DNA from: Nostoc sp. B(2019) | GTDB lineage: Bacteria > Cyanobacteriota > Cyanobacteriia > Cyanobacteriales > Nostocaceae | Length of the DNA: 64,000 nucleotides | Reading direction: 5' to 3' | Assembly: GCF_010091925.1 (NCBI RefSeq) | Contig: NZ_WVID01000009.1 | Coordinates: forward strand, 186,001-250,000 | Part shown: positions 16,698 to 24,922 of the stretch, in pieces | Numbering within the stretch: the first letter of the stretch is position 1 | Layout: every line of letters starts with the position of its first letter | Made by a program: the position numbers and the translations under genes | Notes under the pieces: model-generated | Databases searched by the model: none | What the model saw: only the letters and a program-made list of their open reading frames with translations | Told to the model about the DNA's origin: nothing

Positions 16698-17302
16698 GTA
16701 AAATCCCGACTATACAAATGTCAACTTGGTATTGGGGAGCCATTGCCGTGGTGTTAGCGTAGCGGTAGCGACGTAGGAGCGTCGGCAGTCCGGTCTTCTC
16801 CCAAGGGGAGACGCCAAGGGCGATGGCAGGGCTGTTTCATTCCCTAAAAGGCGCTGATTTACAAGCGTTTCAAGCAAAAAAAACAGGTGACTAAAAAATC
16901 TGATTGGGCAAGAAAATGGTGAACGCACTTAAATTTGCTGGTTGAGGTGGTAGTTTTTCTTTTTTCCACTCAAGCAAATTTCTGACTCATACTCTTGACA
17001 AAATCCCTAAGAGATCGAATGAATCAGCCCTGCAAGGGCGATGGGGGTTTCCCCCATGAGGAACTGCCGTTAGCGCAGCGGTAGCGTTAGCGAAGCGGTA
17101 GCGAGGAACGAGCGTCCGTAGGAGCGTCAAGGGTTTCCTCCGGTTGTTCGCTCTTAGCGTTCCCGTAGGGTAGCAAGTGGGGTGCAACTGGCATCATTGG
17201 GCATTGGGAAAGATAATTATTCTTTTGCTCTTCAGTCCCCAGTCCCCATTGTCCCTTATCCCCAGAGAGCGCCACGTGTTCCCCAATCCCTAACTTATCG
17301 AC
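16698..17302. repeat. Intergenic region filled with dispersed repeats (cruF-cruG spacer)
   Basis: 605 bases between cruF and cruG. It holds several copies of related units such as TAGCGTAGCGGTAGCGACGT (16755-16780), TTAGCGCAGCGGTAGCG and TTAGCGAAGCGGTAGCG (17070-17102) and GGAGCGTC motifs, plus AGTCCCCAGTCCCCATT at about 17236. The open frames here are by-products of these repeats. The insertion separates two genes that are normally close. Confidence 0.65.
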
Positions 17303-18211
17303 TTACTTCAGAGCAACTTTGACGTTTGCTACTGAGACTTCATTGGTTGCTGGTTCAACAGCAACTTGAGCGGGTGTGGTTGAGCTTCTTAACCATAGCG
17401 CCACAGCGGGAGCTACACCTAGAAATAAGCCTAGTAACACAGGGATGGAGAACCCAGCTGCCAAACTTAGCCCGGCGGCGAAGGCAAAGTTAGTTAAATA
17501 AACAACTAAGGGCAGATTGAGCTGCGATCGCTCTAATTTAATTGAAGTATTTTTCCACAACAATCCTGCCACACTCATAAACAGTGCGCTAGTGCCAAAC
17601 CAACCTGCATAATTTTGGTAAGGTGTGCCAAAGAAAGCTCCTGGTTTTTCCCAGTACCAGAAAGGCAAAGCCGATTGGCTCATAGCTGGCTCAAGGGCAA
17701 AGTCCCAGCAAGTGAAGAGCAAAGCACCAACGGCTATAGCACCAATATGGCGTCCCCAACTGGGTTTTTGAGCAACTTTCAAACCAGATCTAGCAATTAA
17801 GTAAGACGACAGCCCAACATAAAACCAAGATAAAGGAATTGTGAAAGGAACTAGCCCCCCAATTTTATAACCCAAGCCACTCAAATAGCTATAATCACCA
17901 AATGGGAAACCCGTACTGGTTCCCAGTAGTTCACTCCCCAAAGATATAAACACAGCCGGCAGCATAAAAGCTAGCCAAGCTCCCAATCCTAGCGATCGGT
18001 AGGCATAAATAGAGACAGCTATCGTCCCCAAAATTATATCAACTACACCGCCGCCAGCCATACTTAACTGTATGGCAGTTTCTCCAACCTGCGATAAGTT
18101 TAAAATTATTTCGGCATGAGGTACTACAAGTAGCATCCCTACCAGTCCAAATGCTTTTGACACGATATGACCAATGAGGCATACGCGCTCAGCAATAATA
18201 AGTTGTCTCAT
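17303..18211 (-). CDS. cruF: Carotenoid 1',2'-hydratase CruF
   Basis: 302 residues, an integral membrane protein with about seven to eight hydrophobic segments. The family signature is visible: SELLGTSTGFPFGDYSYLSG, then GLVPFTIPLSWFYVGLSSY and CWDFALEPAMS. CruF adds water across the 1',2' double bond of gamma-carotene or lycopene-type ends in myxoxanthophyll synthesis, and CruG then glycosylates. The ATG is preceded by AAGGA at 7 bases. It probably shares a transcript with cruG, despite the repeat-filled spacer. Confidence 0.92.
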   Translation of the reverse strand: MRQLIIAERVCLIGHIVSKAFGLVGMLLVVPHAEIILNLSQVGETAIQLSMAGGGVVDIILGTIAVSIYAYRSLGLGAWLAFMLPAVFISLGSELLGTSTGFPFGDYSYLSGLGYKIGGLVPFTIPLSWFYVGLSSYLIARSGLKVAQKPSWGRHIGAIAVGALLFTCWDFALEPAMSQSALPFWYWEKPGAFFGTPYQNYAGWFGTSALFMSVAGLLWKNTSIKLERSQLNLPLVVYLTNFAFAAGLSLAAGFSIPVLLGLFLGVAPAVALWLRSSTTPAQVAVEPATNEVSVANVKVALK

Positions 18212-18611
18212 GATTATTCCTTAACAAGATATGATACGCGGCTACTCGGCTGCTAATAGTTTACAAATGTTTAAGAACATATTTAAACACTTTATGTCGC
18301 AATTCTGGAGCAAACTTGTTTGGCTTTGTTGGGCAGAGCATAACAGCCTATTGATTGAAGCAATAAGAAATATGATGATAGACTTACCAGTCTAAGCCAA
18401 GATAGTCAAGATATACATAACTTTCGTTTGGTTTGCTTCAAGTTTATTGTCACACTGATACCCAGAGGCGAAGAAACTCCTTTTATACATAGATATCGTT
18501 GAGGGGAGACAAATGTCACCAACTCATCAAATCCTCAAGTAAAATAGAGCCTTTAATTACCCCACAAAGTTGTGGAATAATAGCTTGACCCAGTACAGGA
18601 AATATAAACCC
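18212..18611. other. Divergent intergenic region
   Basis: 400 bases between cruF and the membrane-protein gene. I see a nine-codon ATG frame at 18513-18542 with a GGGGAGA ribosome-binding site just upstream, which could be a leader peptide for the 18612 gene. There is no other supportable feature. Confidence 0.35.
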
Positions 18612-19037
18612 ATGTCAATTTTGAAAAGAGTTCCCTGGGTTTCCTTGGCGCTAGTATTGCTTAGCTACAGTACTTTGGGCTGGGTAATATCTGAAACGCG
18701 TCCCCCTTTGTTTGTGTGGCTGGTAGTTGTAGTTGCTATCTTACTTTTACTGATAACGTTGACCACTCCTTGGTCGAAGATGGCACGCTATTATACTATT
18801 TTGTTTAAATCAAATACTAGGTCTTTTGGTGTTGCTGTTTTAGCGGCTTTCTTGTTCTTCGTCATGCTTGCCTGGTTTCGGGTATTTCTTGATACCTTGC
18901 TTATCCTTTCTGCGACTATATTAGTCAAGATAGACTTTCAAACAGCTGGTTTTAGAGAAGGGCTAGCTTTTGGGATTACATCTATCTTTTCATTGTCAGG
19001 TTTAGCTTTGGGTGCGCTAGTCTACAAGTTAATATGA
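18612..19037 (+). CDS. Conserved membrane protein, unknown function
   Basis: 141 residues from the ATG at 18612 (MSILKRVPWVSLALVLLSYS), chosen because AGGAAA lies about 10 bases upstream; the frame is open to 18570. Four hydrophobic segments: about 8-25, 34-52, 77-105 and 118-140. No catalytic motif is seen. It resembles small multispan proteins annotated as hypothetical in cyanobacteria. Its 3' end overlaps a response-regulator scrap on the other strand. Confidence 0.7.
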   Translation: MSILKRVPWVSLALVLLSYSTLGWVISETRPPLFVWLVVVVAILLLLITLTTPWSKMARYYTILFKSNTRSFGVAVLAAFLFFVMLAWFRVFLDTLLILSATILVKIDFQTAGFREGLAFGITSIFSLSGLALGALVYKLI

Positions 19038-19108
19038 ACCATTTGCTGCAACATCAGCTGAATCATTCTTTGATTAATTACATGGTCTTCCACTAACAGT
19101 ATTTTCAT
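19022..19108 (-). pseudogene. Truncated response-regulator receiver fragment
   Basis: A 28-residue frame starting MKILLVEDHVINQRMIQLML, which is the first strand, acidic pocket (VED) and first helix of a receiver domain, followed after a few residues by a stop. Everything past helix 1, including the phospho-acceptor Asp, is missing. It overlaps the end of the membrane-protein gene by 16 bases. Confidence 0.6.
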
Positions 19109-19159
19109 ACGTAGACATAAATCCCTATCACTGAAGACGAGAAATTTCGACACTTCGGT

Positions 19160-19966
19160 TCAAAATGTGGGATGTTCAAACAGCACTAAAGAGAGGAAAA
19201 AATCCATGATAAAAATGGACACCCAAGTAGTGACAACGGCTTTTGTTGCTGATTCTCCTACTTCTTTGGCTCCTCCCTTGGTTGTTAAACCCCAACTACA
19301 ACCGTTGATAGCAACTAAAGCTCCAAAAATAAATCCTTTAAGCAAAACAATAAACAAATCTGATGGTTCTAAAAAGTTTCTGACTGACTCTAAAAAAGTT
19401 TCTGGAAGAATTTGGTAGAACTGTGAACCGGCAAAAACTCCACCAATGATACCCATAAATAAAGCAAAAACTGTCATAAAAGGCATCATCAAACAGCAAG
19501 CAATTACTCTTGGAAGTACTAAATAATCAATTGGATCAGTTTTGAGCATATACAGTGCATCAATTTGCTCTGTCACCCGCATTGCTCCTATTTCTGCTGC
19601 ATAAGCAGAGCCTACTTGTCCCGCAAGAATACTAGCAGTCAAAATTGGAGCCAGTTCTCTGCAAAAAGCTAACGCAAAAGCACCTCCCACTGCATTGACA
19701 GCACCAAATCGCACTAATTCTCTTGCAGTCTGAATTGTAAAAATCATGCCTGCAAAACCACTCACAAGAAGAACTGGAGAGATAGAAGTCGGCCCAGCAG
19801 TCACCATGTGTTGCAGAATCTTGCGGTAGTAAGTTTTTCCTTGAAGTAAATGTAGCCAAACTTGACCACAAAGGAGTATTGCAGCAAAACAGCGTACAAT
19901 GCAGGATTGCTCGATTTTTTTTTGGGGTTGCAATTTGATCGCCATTAAGACTGATTTTTTTTGCAC
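19160..19966 (-). CDS. MlaE-type ABC permease (lipid transport)
   Basis: 268 residues from GTG at 19966 (ATG at 19943-19945 is an equally good start, giving 261). It has about five membrane helices and the MlaE/YrbE family core: GQVGSAYAAEIGAMRVTEQI then DALYMLKTDPIDYLVLPRVI, and a GCSWGLTTKGGAKEVGESAT loop. Such permeases move lipids between membranes with an MCE protein and an ATPase; neither partner is adjacent, as is common in cyanobacteria. It is a divergent member compared with the usual cyanobacterial copy. Confidence 0.88.
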   Translation of the reverse strand: MQKKSVLMAIKLQPQKKIEQSCIVRCFAAILLCGQVWLHLLQGKTYYRKILQHMVTAGPTSISPVLLVSGFAGMIFTIQTARELVRFGAVNAVGGAFALAFCRELAPILTASILAGQVGSAYAAEIGAMRVTEQIDALYMLKTDPIDYLVLPRVIACCLMMPFMTVFALFMGIIGGVFAGSQFYQILPETFLESVRNFLEPSDLFIVLLKGFIFGALVAINGCSWGLTTKGGAKEVGESATKAVVTTWVSIFIMDFFLSLVLFEHPTF

Positions 19967-20087
19967 CTATGTTAAGGCGTGGTTCATGAATAGACGCTGC
20001 TTGCCCTCAAATTTTGAGGATAATGTTTCAGCATGGATCAACTCAGCTTAGTAAACTCTACCGGAAAATAGCGTTAATCTTTCAAAT

Positions 20088-20396
20088 ATGAGCACGATAA
20101 AATACGTTATTTTTGTGCTGCTATTGATACTATCGTTCTCAGTGGCACTGCCATCTGATGCGTCTGTGTGCCGTAATTATGATGGTCAACAGATTTGCAT
20201 TCTCAGTATCAATCGAAGTGCCAAAAATTATTGGGAATACAGAGCAACTGTAAGTGTGAATGGAGTAAAAAGGCCCATCGAGGTCTACAACTGTCGTGAG
20301 CAAGTCAAGGTGCAACAAGACGGGACTGTTTTGCCATTTGAGCAAAAAGACCCTGGTAAGTTGATATGCAGTTTTTTTAATTCTTTTGTGCGGTAA
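20088..20396 (+). CDS. Small secreted protein, unknown function
   Basis: 102 residues. A signal peptide (MSTIKYVIFVLLLILSFSVA ... PSDA) is followed by a mature part of about 77 residues with four Cys (VCRNYDGQQICIL, YNCREQV, LICSFF) that could form two disulfides. The hydrophilic beta-rich pattern (YWEYRATVSVNG) suggests a small extracytoplasmic domain. I do not recognise the family. Confidence 0.7.
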   Translation: MSTIKYVIFVLLLILSFSVALPSDASVCRNYDGQQICILSINRSAKNYWEYRATVSVNGVKRPIEVYNCREQVKVQQDGTVLPFEQKDPGKLICSFFNSFVR

Positions 20397-20481
20397 ATAC
20401 GCGCCAGATGATGAAAACCATGAAACTTAGATAGGCCAATACCGTTAGCCACTCTTGCCAGCTACTAAATGTATTATTCAT
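20377..20481 (-). CDS. Possible 34-residue single-span membrane protein
   Basis: ATG at 20479-20481 opens a frame reading MNNTFSSWQEWLTVLAYLSF, continuing through a hydrophobic helix (VFIIWRVF) to TAQKN and a stop. The layout (amphipathic start, one span, basic end) is typical of small membrane proteins. It overlaps the 3' end of the secreted-protein gene by 20 bases on the other strand. There is no clear ribosome-binding site, so it is only a candidate. Confidence 0.4.
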   Translation of the reverse strand: MNNTFSSWQEWLTVLAYLSFMVFIIWRVFTAQKN

Positions 20482-20603
20482 TAGCAAAAGCCGAAAAATA
20501 AATAAAGGTAATTTTTTTCACCTCTAAATCCTACACGCTGACGCTATCAGTCGGTTACTGTATTGCTCATAACGTTGGTGATAAAGGCTATTCAAAATCT
20601 TTT

Positions 20604-20787
20604 AGCTAATTTTCCGGAATTGATAACGCTGGGGTGGTATCCCTGATCAGACTATCGATTTTATGTTTACCATCTATAACTAACCTCCGGGGAATATTGC
20701 CCCATCTTTTCTCAAAAGCTCGGTCTTCACGACTGGGCTTTTGATTTTTTATACATACCCTTTGTGGTAGCGTGAGCCAGCTTGGGA
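20604..20787 (+). ncRNA. Copy 1 of a tandem 184-bp structured element (candidate sRNA)
   Basis: Identical to copy 2 at 179 of 184 positions with no indels. It contains a GGGG-AATATTG-CCCC hairpin (20692-20706) and a terminator-like stem, AAAAGCTCGGTC / GACTGGGCTTTT (20714-20742), followed by a T-run (GATTTTTT), so a plus-strand RNA would end there. Short frames on both strands are open but not protein-like. No named RNA family was recognised. Confidence 0.5.
20714..20750 (+). terminator. Intrinsic-terminator-like hairpin, copy 1
   Basis: A 12-bp stem with two G-T wobbles, a five-base loop (TTCAC), then TTTTGATTTTTT. It has the form of a Rho-independent terminator for plus-strand transcription. 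Confidence 0.6.
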
Positions 20788-20834
20788 ACTGTATTTTGCT
20801 GATCACATTGGGAAAAAGTGACTCCAAATTTCCT

Positions 20835-21018
20835 AGCTAATTTTCCGGAATTGATAACGCTGGGGTGGTATCCCTGATCAGACTATCGATTTTATGTTTA
20901 CCATCTATAACTAATCTCCGGGGAATATTGCCCCATCTTTTCTCAAAAGCTCGGTCTTCACGACTGGGCTTTTGATTTTTTATACATGCCCTTTGCGGTA
21001 GAGTGAGCCAGTTTGGGA
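20835..21018 (+). ncRNA. Copy 2 of the tandem 184-bp structured element (candidate sRNA)
   Basis: Starts 231 bases after copy 1. The five differences from copy 1 lie outside the terminator hairpin stem. The 47-base spacer between the copies does not match the sequence upstream of copy 1. It ends about 110 bases before the 465-residue membrane-protein gene. Confidence 0.5.
20945..20981 (+). terminator. Intrinsic-terminator-like hairpin, copy 2
   Basis: Same stem-loop and T-run as copy 1, base for base. Confidence 0.6.
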
Positions 21019-21126
21019 GTGGGAGCAACATTTGTGTACACTGCCGCGTATCATATAAGACATTTTTCTAGAAACTTTTGAGGGATTCTATCAGTCTGGT
21101 ACTCCAAAATCTGCAAATACCCGCCA

Positions 21127-22524
21127 ATGTCATCTTTTGCTCAAGGTATCCCCGGATTGCCCGATCTGACACATCCAACTGAGCTAGTCCAATTTGGAAC
21201 CCAGGTGCTCAAAGGTTCACTATTATTAGTATTTTTGGTCATAGCTTTGGGAGTTGCGATCGCTCTCTTTAGTTTTTCTCTACGTCGAAATCAGCCAGAA
21301 CAATTGATATTTATCGGCGACTGGGCTGTTCGTTATTCCCAACTTTTACGGGGATTGCAGCATTTAACTTTGGTATTAATTCTGTTAGTGACTGGATTTT
21401 TTCTCTGTTCCACTTTGAGCAATCGCTACCACCACTGGGAACAGGCTAAAGTGACTCAAGTAGCCCAAAGTGTCGCGGGCGAGAAGCTCGAACAATTTGC
21501 GCCCCAAGTGCGCTACGTTACGCAAGAGCCATACACCTATACCACCCAAGTTAATGGCAAGATAGTCCAGGTAAATGAGACGCGAGAAGTCAACCGCTAC
21601 CTAACGCTGGCTGGCTCGCAAATTCAGGTAAAGCTTGATCAAAGCACAGATGTTCGAGGTCGCAGCTCAATTTATCGCGCAGATTACACTGCTGATTATA
21701 AAGTTGTCAACCAACTCAAAAATATTAGTAATTTTTTCTTTGAAGCACCGCCACCCAATGGCTACACGCTTCTCGCCAGCTATAAAGTAGAGCGTGACCG
21801 TACTCGGCTCCAACAAACTAATCCGGGGGAATATAGCTTTCCCTTTCGCCTGCAACCAGGTGAAGAAACTAGCTTTCGCGTCACGTATCAGGCTCAAGGA
21901 GGGCCCCGTTGGGTTTATAGCGCCACAAGTCAGTTGCTTTCTAATTTCCGCTTGACTGCGATCGCTAACTTTGCTCCTGCTGATTTTGCCAGTGGTATTG
22001 TACCAAATGAGATTAAAGGTGACGGACGTAGCACCCAATTTACTTGGATATTTGATGACAATGTTTCAGTAAAAAATCCTTTGGGAGTATTTACCAATAC
22101 CGACCCGATTCGACACACTGGGATTATTCCCCGGATTTTATTGCTAGCACCAGCATTATTTTTGTGGTGGATATTGTTGCTATATTGGTCGCTACCCATG
22201 AGTCTCAAAAATGTTGCGATCGCAGGCGGTATTTTCTTTGCCTGCCTGCTGGCTTTAACCTATCTGGGTCGCTTGATAAATGCTCAGTTAGCTTGGACTA
22301 TAATTTCTCTGGTATTACTTATCTTGACATGGGGGTTGGGATCAAACCGCAGTGCCTCCCTAGCTGCTATTATCTGCACTATTGCCGGAACTGTACTACC
22401 CGTCTTTGGTTTACTAGTACCATTCAGCGGACTCACCCTCAGCCTAGCGGGTCTACTTTCAGCGATCTGGCTAGCAGTTCGCCATTGGTATGGCTGGTAC
22501 AATTTGCACCCAGAAAACCGATAA
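21127..22524 (+). CDS. Conserved cyanobacterial membrane protein with large extracytoplasmic domain
   Basis: 465 residues. Two N-terminal membrane helices (about 30-52 and 78-98) are followed by a beta-rich hydrophilic domain of about 230 residues (100-335) with no cofactor motif, then five to six C-terminal helices (about 340-455). The middle domain (GEYSFPFRLQPGEETSFRVT) has an Ig-like or DUF-type look. Function not recognised. The stop is 14 bases from the end of the convergent channel-like gene. Confidence 0.75.
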   Translation: MSSFAQGIPGLPDLTHPTELVQFGTQVLKGSLLLVFLVIALGVAIALFSFSLRRNQPEQLIFIGDWAVRYSQLLRGLQHLTLVLILLVTGFFLCSTLSNRYHHWEQAKVTQVAQSVAGEKLEQFAPQVRYVTQEPYTYTTQVNGKIVQVNETREVNRYLTLAGSQIQVKLDQSTDVRGRSSIYRADYTADYKVVNQLKNISNFFFEAPPPNGYTLLASYKVERDRTRLQQTNPGEYSFPFRLQPGEETSFRVTYQAQGGPRWVYSATSQLLSNFRLTAIANFAPADFASGIVPNEIKGDGRSTQFTWIFDDNVSVKNPLGVFTNTDPIRHTGIIPRILLLAPALFLWWILLLYWSLPMSLKNVAIAGGIFFACLLALTYLGRLINAQLAWTIISLVLLILTWGLGSNRSASLAAIICTIAGTVLPVFGLLVPFSGLTLSLAGLLSAIWLAVRHWYGWYNLHPENR

Positions 22525-22538
22525 ATTAAAGTTTTGAT

Positions 22539-24611
22539 TTACTCTGTATCTTGAGTAAATGGTTTTAAGCGGGCTGTAACTCTTAATTTACTGAGCCTTT
22601 GCACTAGGTACAAAGCTTGTTGTTTATATAGTGCTATTGATAGCTGTCCAGGCAAATTATTCATCAACTTTCTAGCTGTACTGATGTTACATCCTGAAAT
22701 TATACTTATTTCATTTGCACCGTCAAAAATAGCATCTTGAGCTAAAGCTTTCTCGACCTGTACTTGCCAAGTTCGAGGAAACATTTCGCCTCGCTCAATC
22801 CGCTGGAGACTATTACTATTAGCTAAAACAATCAGGCGATCGCCAACAGCAAGTCGTATATTATTAGTAGGCATTAACTTAACAGGCGATCGCTTAAATT
22901 TTTGGTATAAAATCGGCACAACACCATAACCATAAGCGACTTCAGCTAAAAGTAATTCATTCAGTGTATCTCCAGCTTCAACCATGTACTCCACTACCAA
23001 AATAGTCTGAGTATCGAAGTGAAAGACGCTGAGAATATTTTCCCCAAAAGCAGCAGCAGCAAAGACTTCTGCTGAAATAGCAGAGGTGCAAAGAACTTGA
23101 GCATAGGGAAATAATCGTGCTACGCTATCACTAAAATATCGGTCATAAGTACGAATAACCACATGAGTAGTAGGACTATGAGCATGAGCCATCAAAGCTA
23201 TTTCTAGATTCTCCATGTCATCGTCCGTAACTACAACAATACTTTTAGTATTGGCGAGATTTATCTTGTCTAAAGCATCAGAAATACTACCAATAATCAG
23301 CGGTATTTTATTGAGAAAATCTGCGTTCATTGCCGTACTACTAATACCTACCAAAGGTTGCTTGAGTTCTTGTAACAAAGCTGCGACTCGCTGACCAACT
23401 CGATTCAACCCAATAAGTACAACGTAGTTTTTTTGGGGCATAGATGGCTGGTAACTGTTGAAAAACTGGAATCTTGAACTTAACAGAGCATTCGTTAGTA
23501 ATGCATATAAAACCCCAACAAAGCCTATACCAATCACAGTTAATCCGAGGCTAAACAATCGTAACCACCCTGGCATATTTTCAGCTAGCTCTGGTGGTGT
23601 TTTAAAATTAACACCACTAAATAAATCACTATATCCTCCTAAAAGCAACATTGCAGTAGCATAAAATGCTTCTATTATGTTAGTTTCAGGATAATTTAAG
23701 CTATAAATAACTGTTCCAAAACACCAGAGAAAAAATACTGTAATGCCACAGATAATTGCCACTCGCAAACTCTGATAACGATCTGATGTTTGCCAGAAGT
23801 GCGCTATTTGCTGTTTGAAATTCTTCCATGCTCTGCCTAATACAATCTCTTGCCATAATTGCTGCAAATTGTATCTAGGCTGAGTAGTAAGTTGTTTAAT
23901 TGTAAGCTGCTCTGTAACTTCAATATATATAACAATATCCCCTGGATGTAATATGGCCTCTGGTTCCCACTGATGAAATTCTTTAGGCAAGCAAGATGGA
24001 TTGTTTGTATGATTTAGTACTCTACGACATAAAGTATTTAGTTCACATATATGCCATTTATTGCTCCATTGATCACTCGGTTTAATCTGATGCTTTACTA
24101 CCCGAAGTTGACGTCCTTCAAGTTGAAAACATCCGAGATTCTCATCTCCAAGAGCTGCAATAGCAAAGCCAGCAGCGGAAATTTGATTTGGCTCAAAGGC
24201 AATAAAATTGCCAAGATTTTGACTTAAAAGTTCATTGAGATTTTGTTTATCAGAACGTACAACAAGGCGAACTTGGGGATTTAAAAGCCGTGCTGCAAAG
24301 GCAGCTTCTATATTCACCCGTTCATTGCCAGTGACTAAAAGTATAGTTCGGCACTTACAAATGTTGGCTTGTTCTAAAATACTGGTTTGACGGCAATCAC
24401 CGATTAGCAACTGTTCCAATAAATTTAATAAATTCGGTACTTGCCAGTTTTTGGGTTCTTCTTGATCAATAGCATTGACAACAGCACCATATTCTTTCAA
24501 GATGGCAACACAATGCTGACCCAAACTTCCTAGCCCACAAACTAAAAACTGATCTAGTTTTGTCTGAGAATCTTTAACAGGCTGGTAATTACTTTCTGAT
24601 GATGGCAGCAT
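22539..24611 (-). CDS. Two-RCK, 2-TM channel-like protein with altered filter (1)
   Basis: 690 residues. Order: N-terminal Rossmann RCK_N/TrkA-N domain (FLVCGLGSLGQHCVAIL, residues 23-39, then IDQEEP), a linker with TrkA-C-like region, two membrane helices around residues 285-305 and 355-380 with a pore loop between, then a second RCK_N (YVVLIGLNRVGQRVAALL) and a C-terminal TrkA-C-like region. In the pore loop, where K+ channels have TVGYGD, this protein has LLLGGYSDL. NAD or nucleotide binding is likely; conduction selectivity cannot be told. A paralogue lies at 28560. Confidence 0.85.
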   Translation of the reverse strand: MLPSSESNYQPVKDSQTKLDQFLVCGLGSLGQHCVAILKEYGAVVNAIDQEEPKNWQVPNLLNLLEQLLIGDCRQTSILEQANICKCRTILLVTGNERVNIEAAFAARLLNPQVRLVVRSDKQNLNELLSQNLGNFIAFEPNQISAAGFAIAALGDENLGCFQLEGRQLRVVKHQIKPSDQWSNKWHICELNTLCRRVLNHTNNPSCLPKEFHQWEPEAILHPGDIVIYIEVTEQLTIKQLTTQPRYNLQQLWQEIVLGRAWKNFKQQIAHFWQTSDRYQSLRVAIICGITVFFLWCFGTVIYSLNYPETNIIEAFYATAMLLLGGYSDLFSGVNFKTPPELAENMPGWLRLFSLGLTVIGIGFVGVLYALLTNALLSSRFQFFNSYQPSMPQKNYVVLIGLNRVGQRVAALLQELKQPLVGISSTAMNADFLNKIPLIIGSISDALDKINLANTKSIVVVTDDDMENLEIALMAHAHSPTTHVVIRTYDRYFSDSVARLFPYAQVLCTSAISAEVFAAAAFGENILSVFHFDTQTILVVEYMVEAGDTLNELLLAEVAYGYGVVPILYQKFKRSPVKLMPTNNIRLAVGDRLIVLANSNSLQRIERGEMFPRTWQVQVEKALAQDAIFDGANEISIISGCNISTARKLMNNLPGQLSIALYKQQALYLVQRLSKLRVTARLKPFTQDTE

Positions 24612-24761
24612 ATAATTAATACCGCCAATGGTATATATTATTTACCTAATATTATTTATATCGTACATTTTGATAGGCTTTTTACTGAATTCAACCGCCA
24701 ATACCAGAAATATCGATCAACAGCAAAAATGGTATTGTTGAGTTAATTAAAGACGATTAAT
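24612..24761. other. AT-rich upstream region of the riboswitch
   Basis: Divergent promoter region between the channel-like gene and the riboswitch. AT-rich; no other feature is supported. Confidence 0.4.
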
Positions 24762-24826
24762 GGCGATGGAGCTCGCCAAAACCGCCATTCCAGTCTAATT
24801 TGGAAGGCTGATGGCTCCTACTTTCC
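24762..24826 (+). promoter_or_regulatory. Fluoride riboswitch (crcB motif)
   Basis: All conserved parts of the aptamer are present in order: P1 hairpin GGCGA-tggagc-TCGCC, the AAAACCGCC linker, a long P3 stem (GCC-a-TTCCA ... TGGAA-GGC), then TGATGGCTCCTACT. The P1 loop GGAGC can pair with GCTCC at 24814-24818, the diagnostic pseudoknot; in known examples these bases differ but still pair. Downstream, ACAGCGGGAG (24833-24842) can pair with CTCCCCTGT (24872-24880) as a possible expression platform. It should turn on the antiporter gene in fluoride. Confidence 0.9.
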
Positions 24827-24922
24827 TGGCTTACAGCGGGAGGGTAGGGCTTGGCTAAAAGCATCACCTGACTCCCCTGTAGAAAGTATCTGTCTACAAA
24901 TTGCACTTCAAGGAGTTATGGG

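Noticed and set aside
16987-17275. Short frames in the cruF-cruG spacer
   Set aside because: They follow from nested repeats and have no protein-like pattern.
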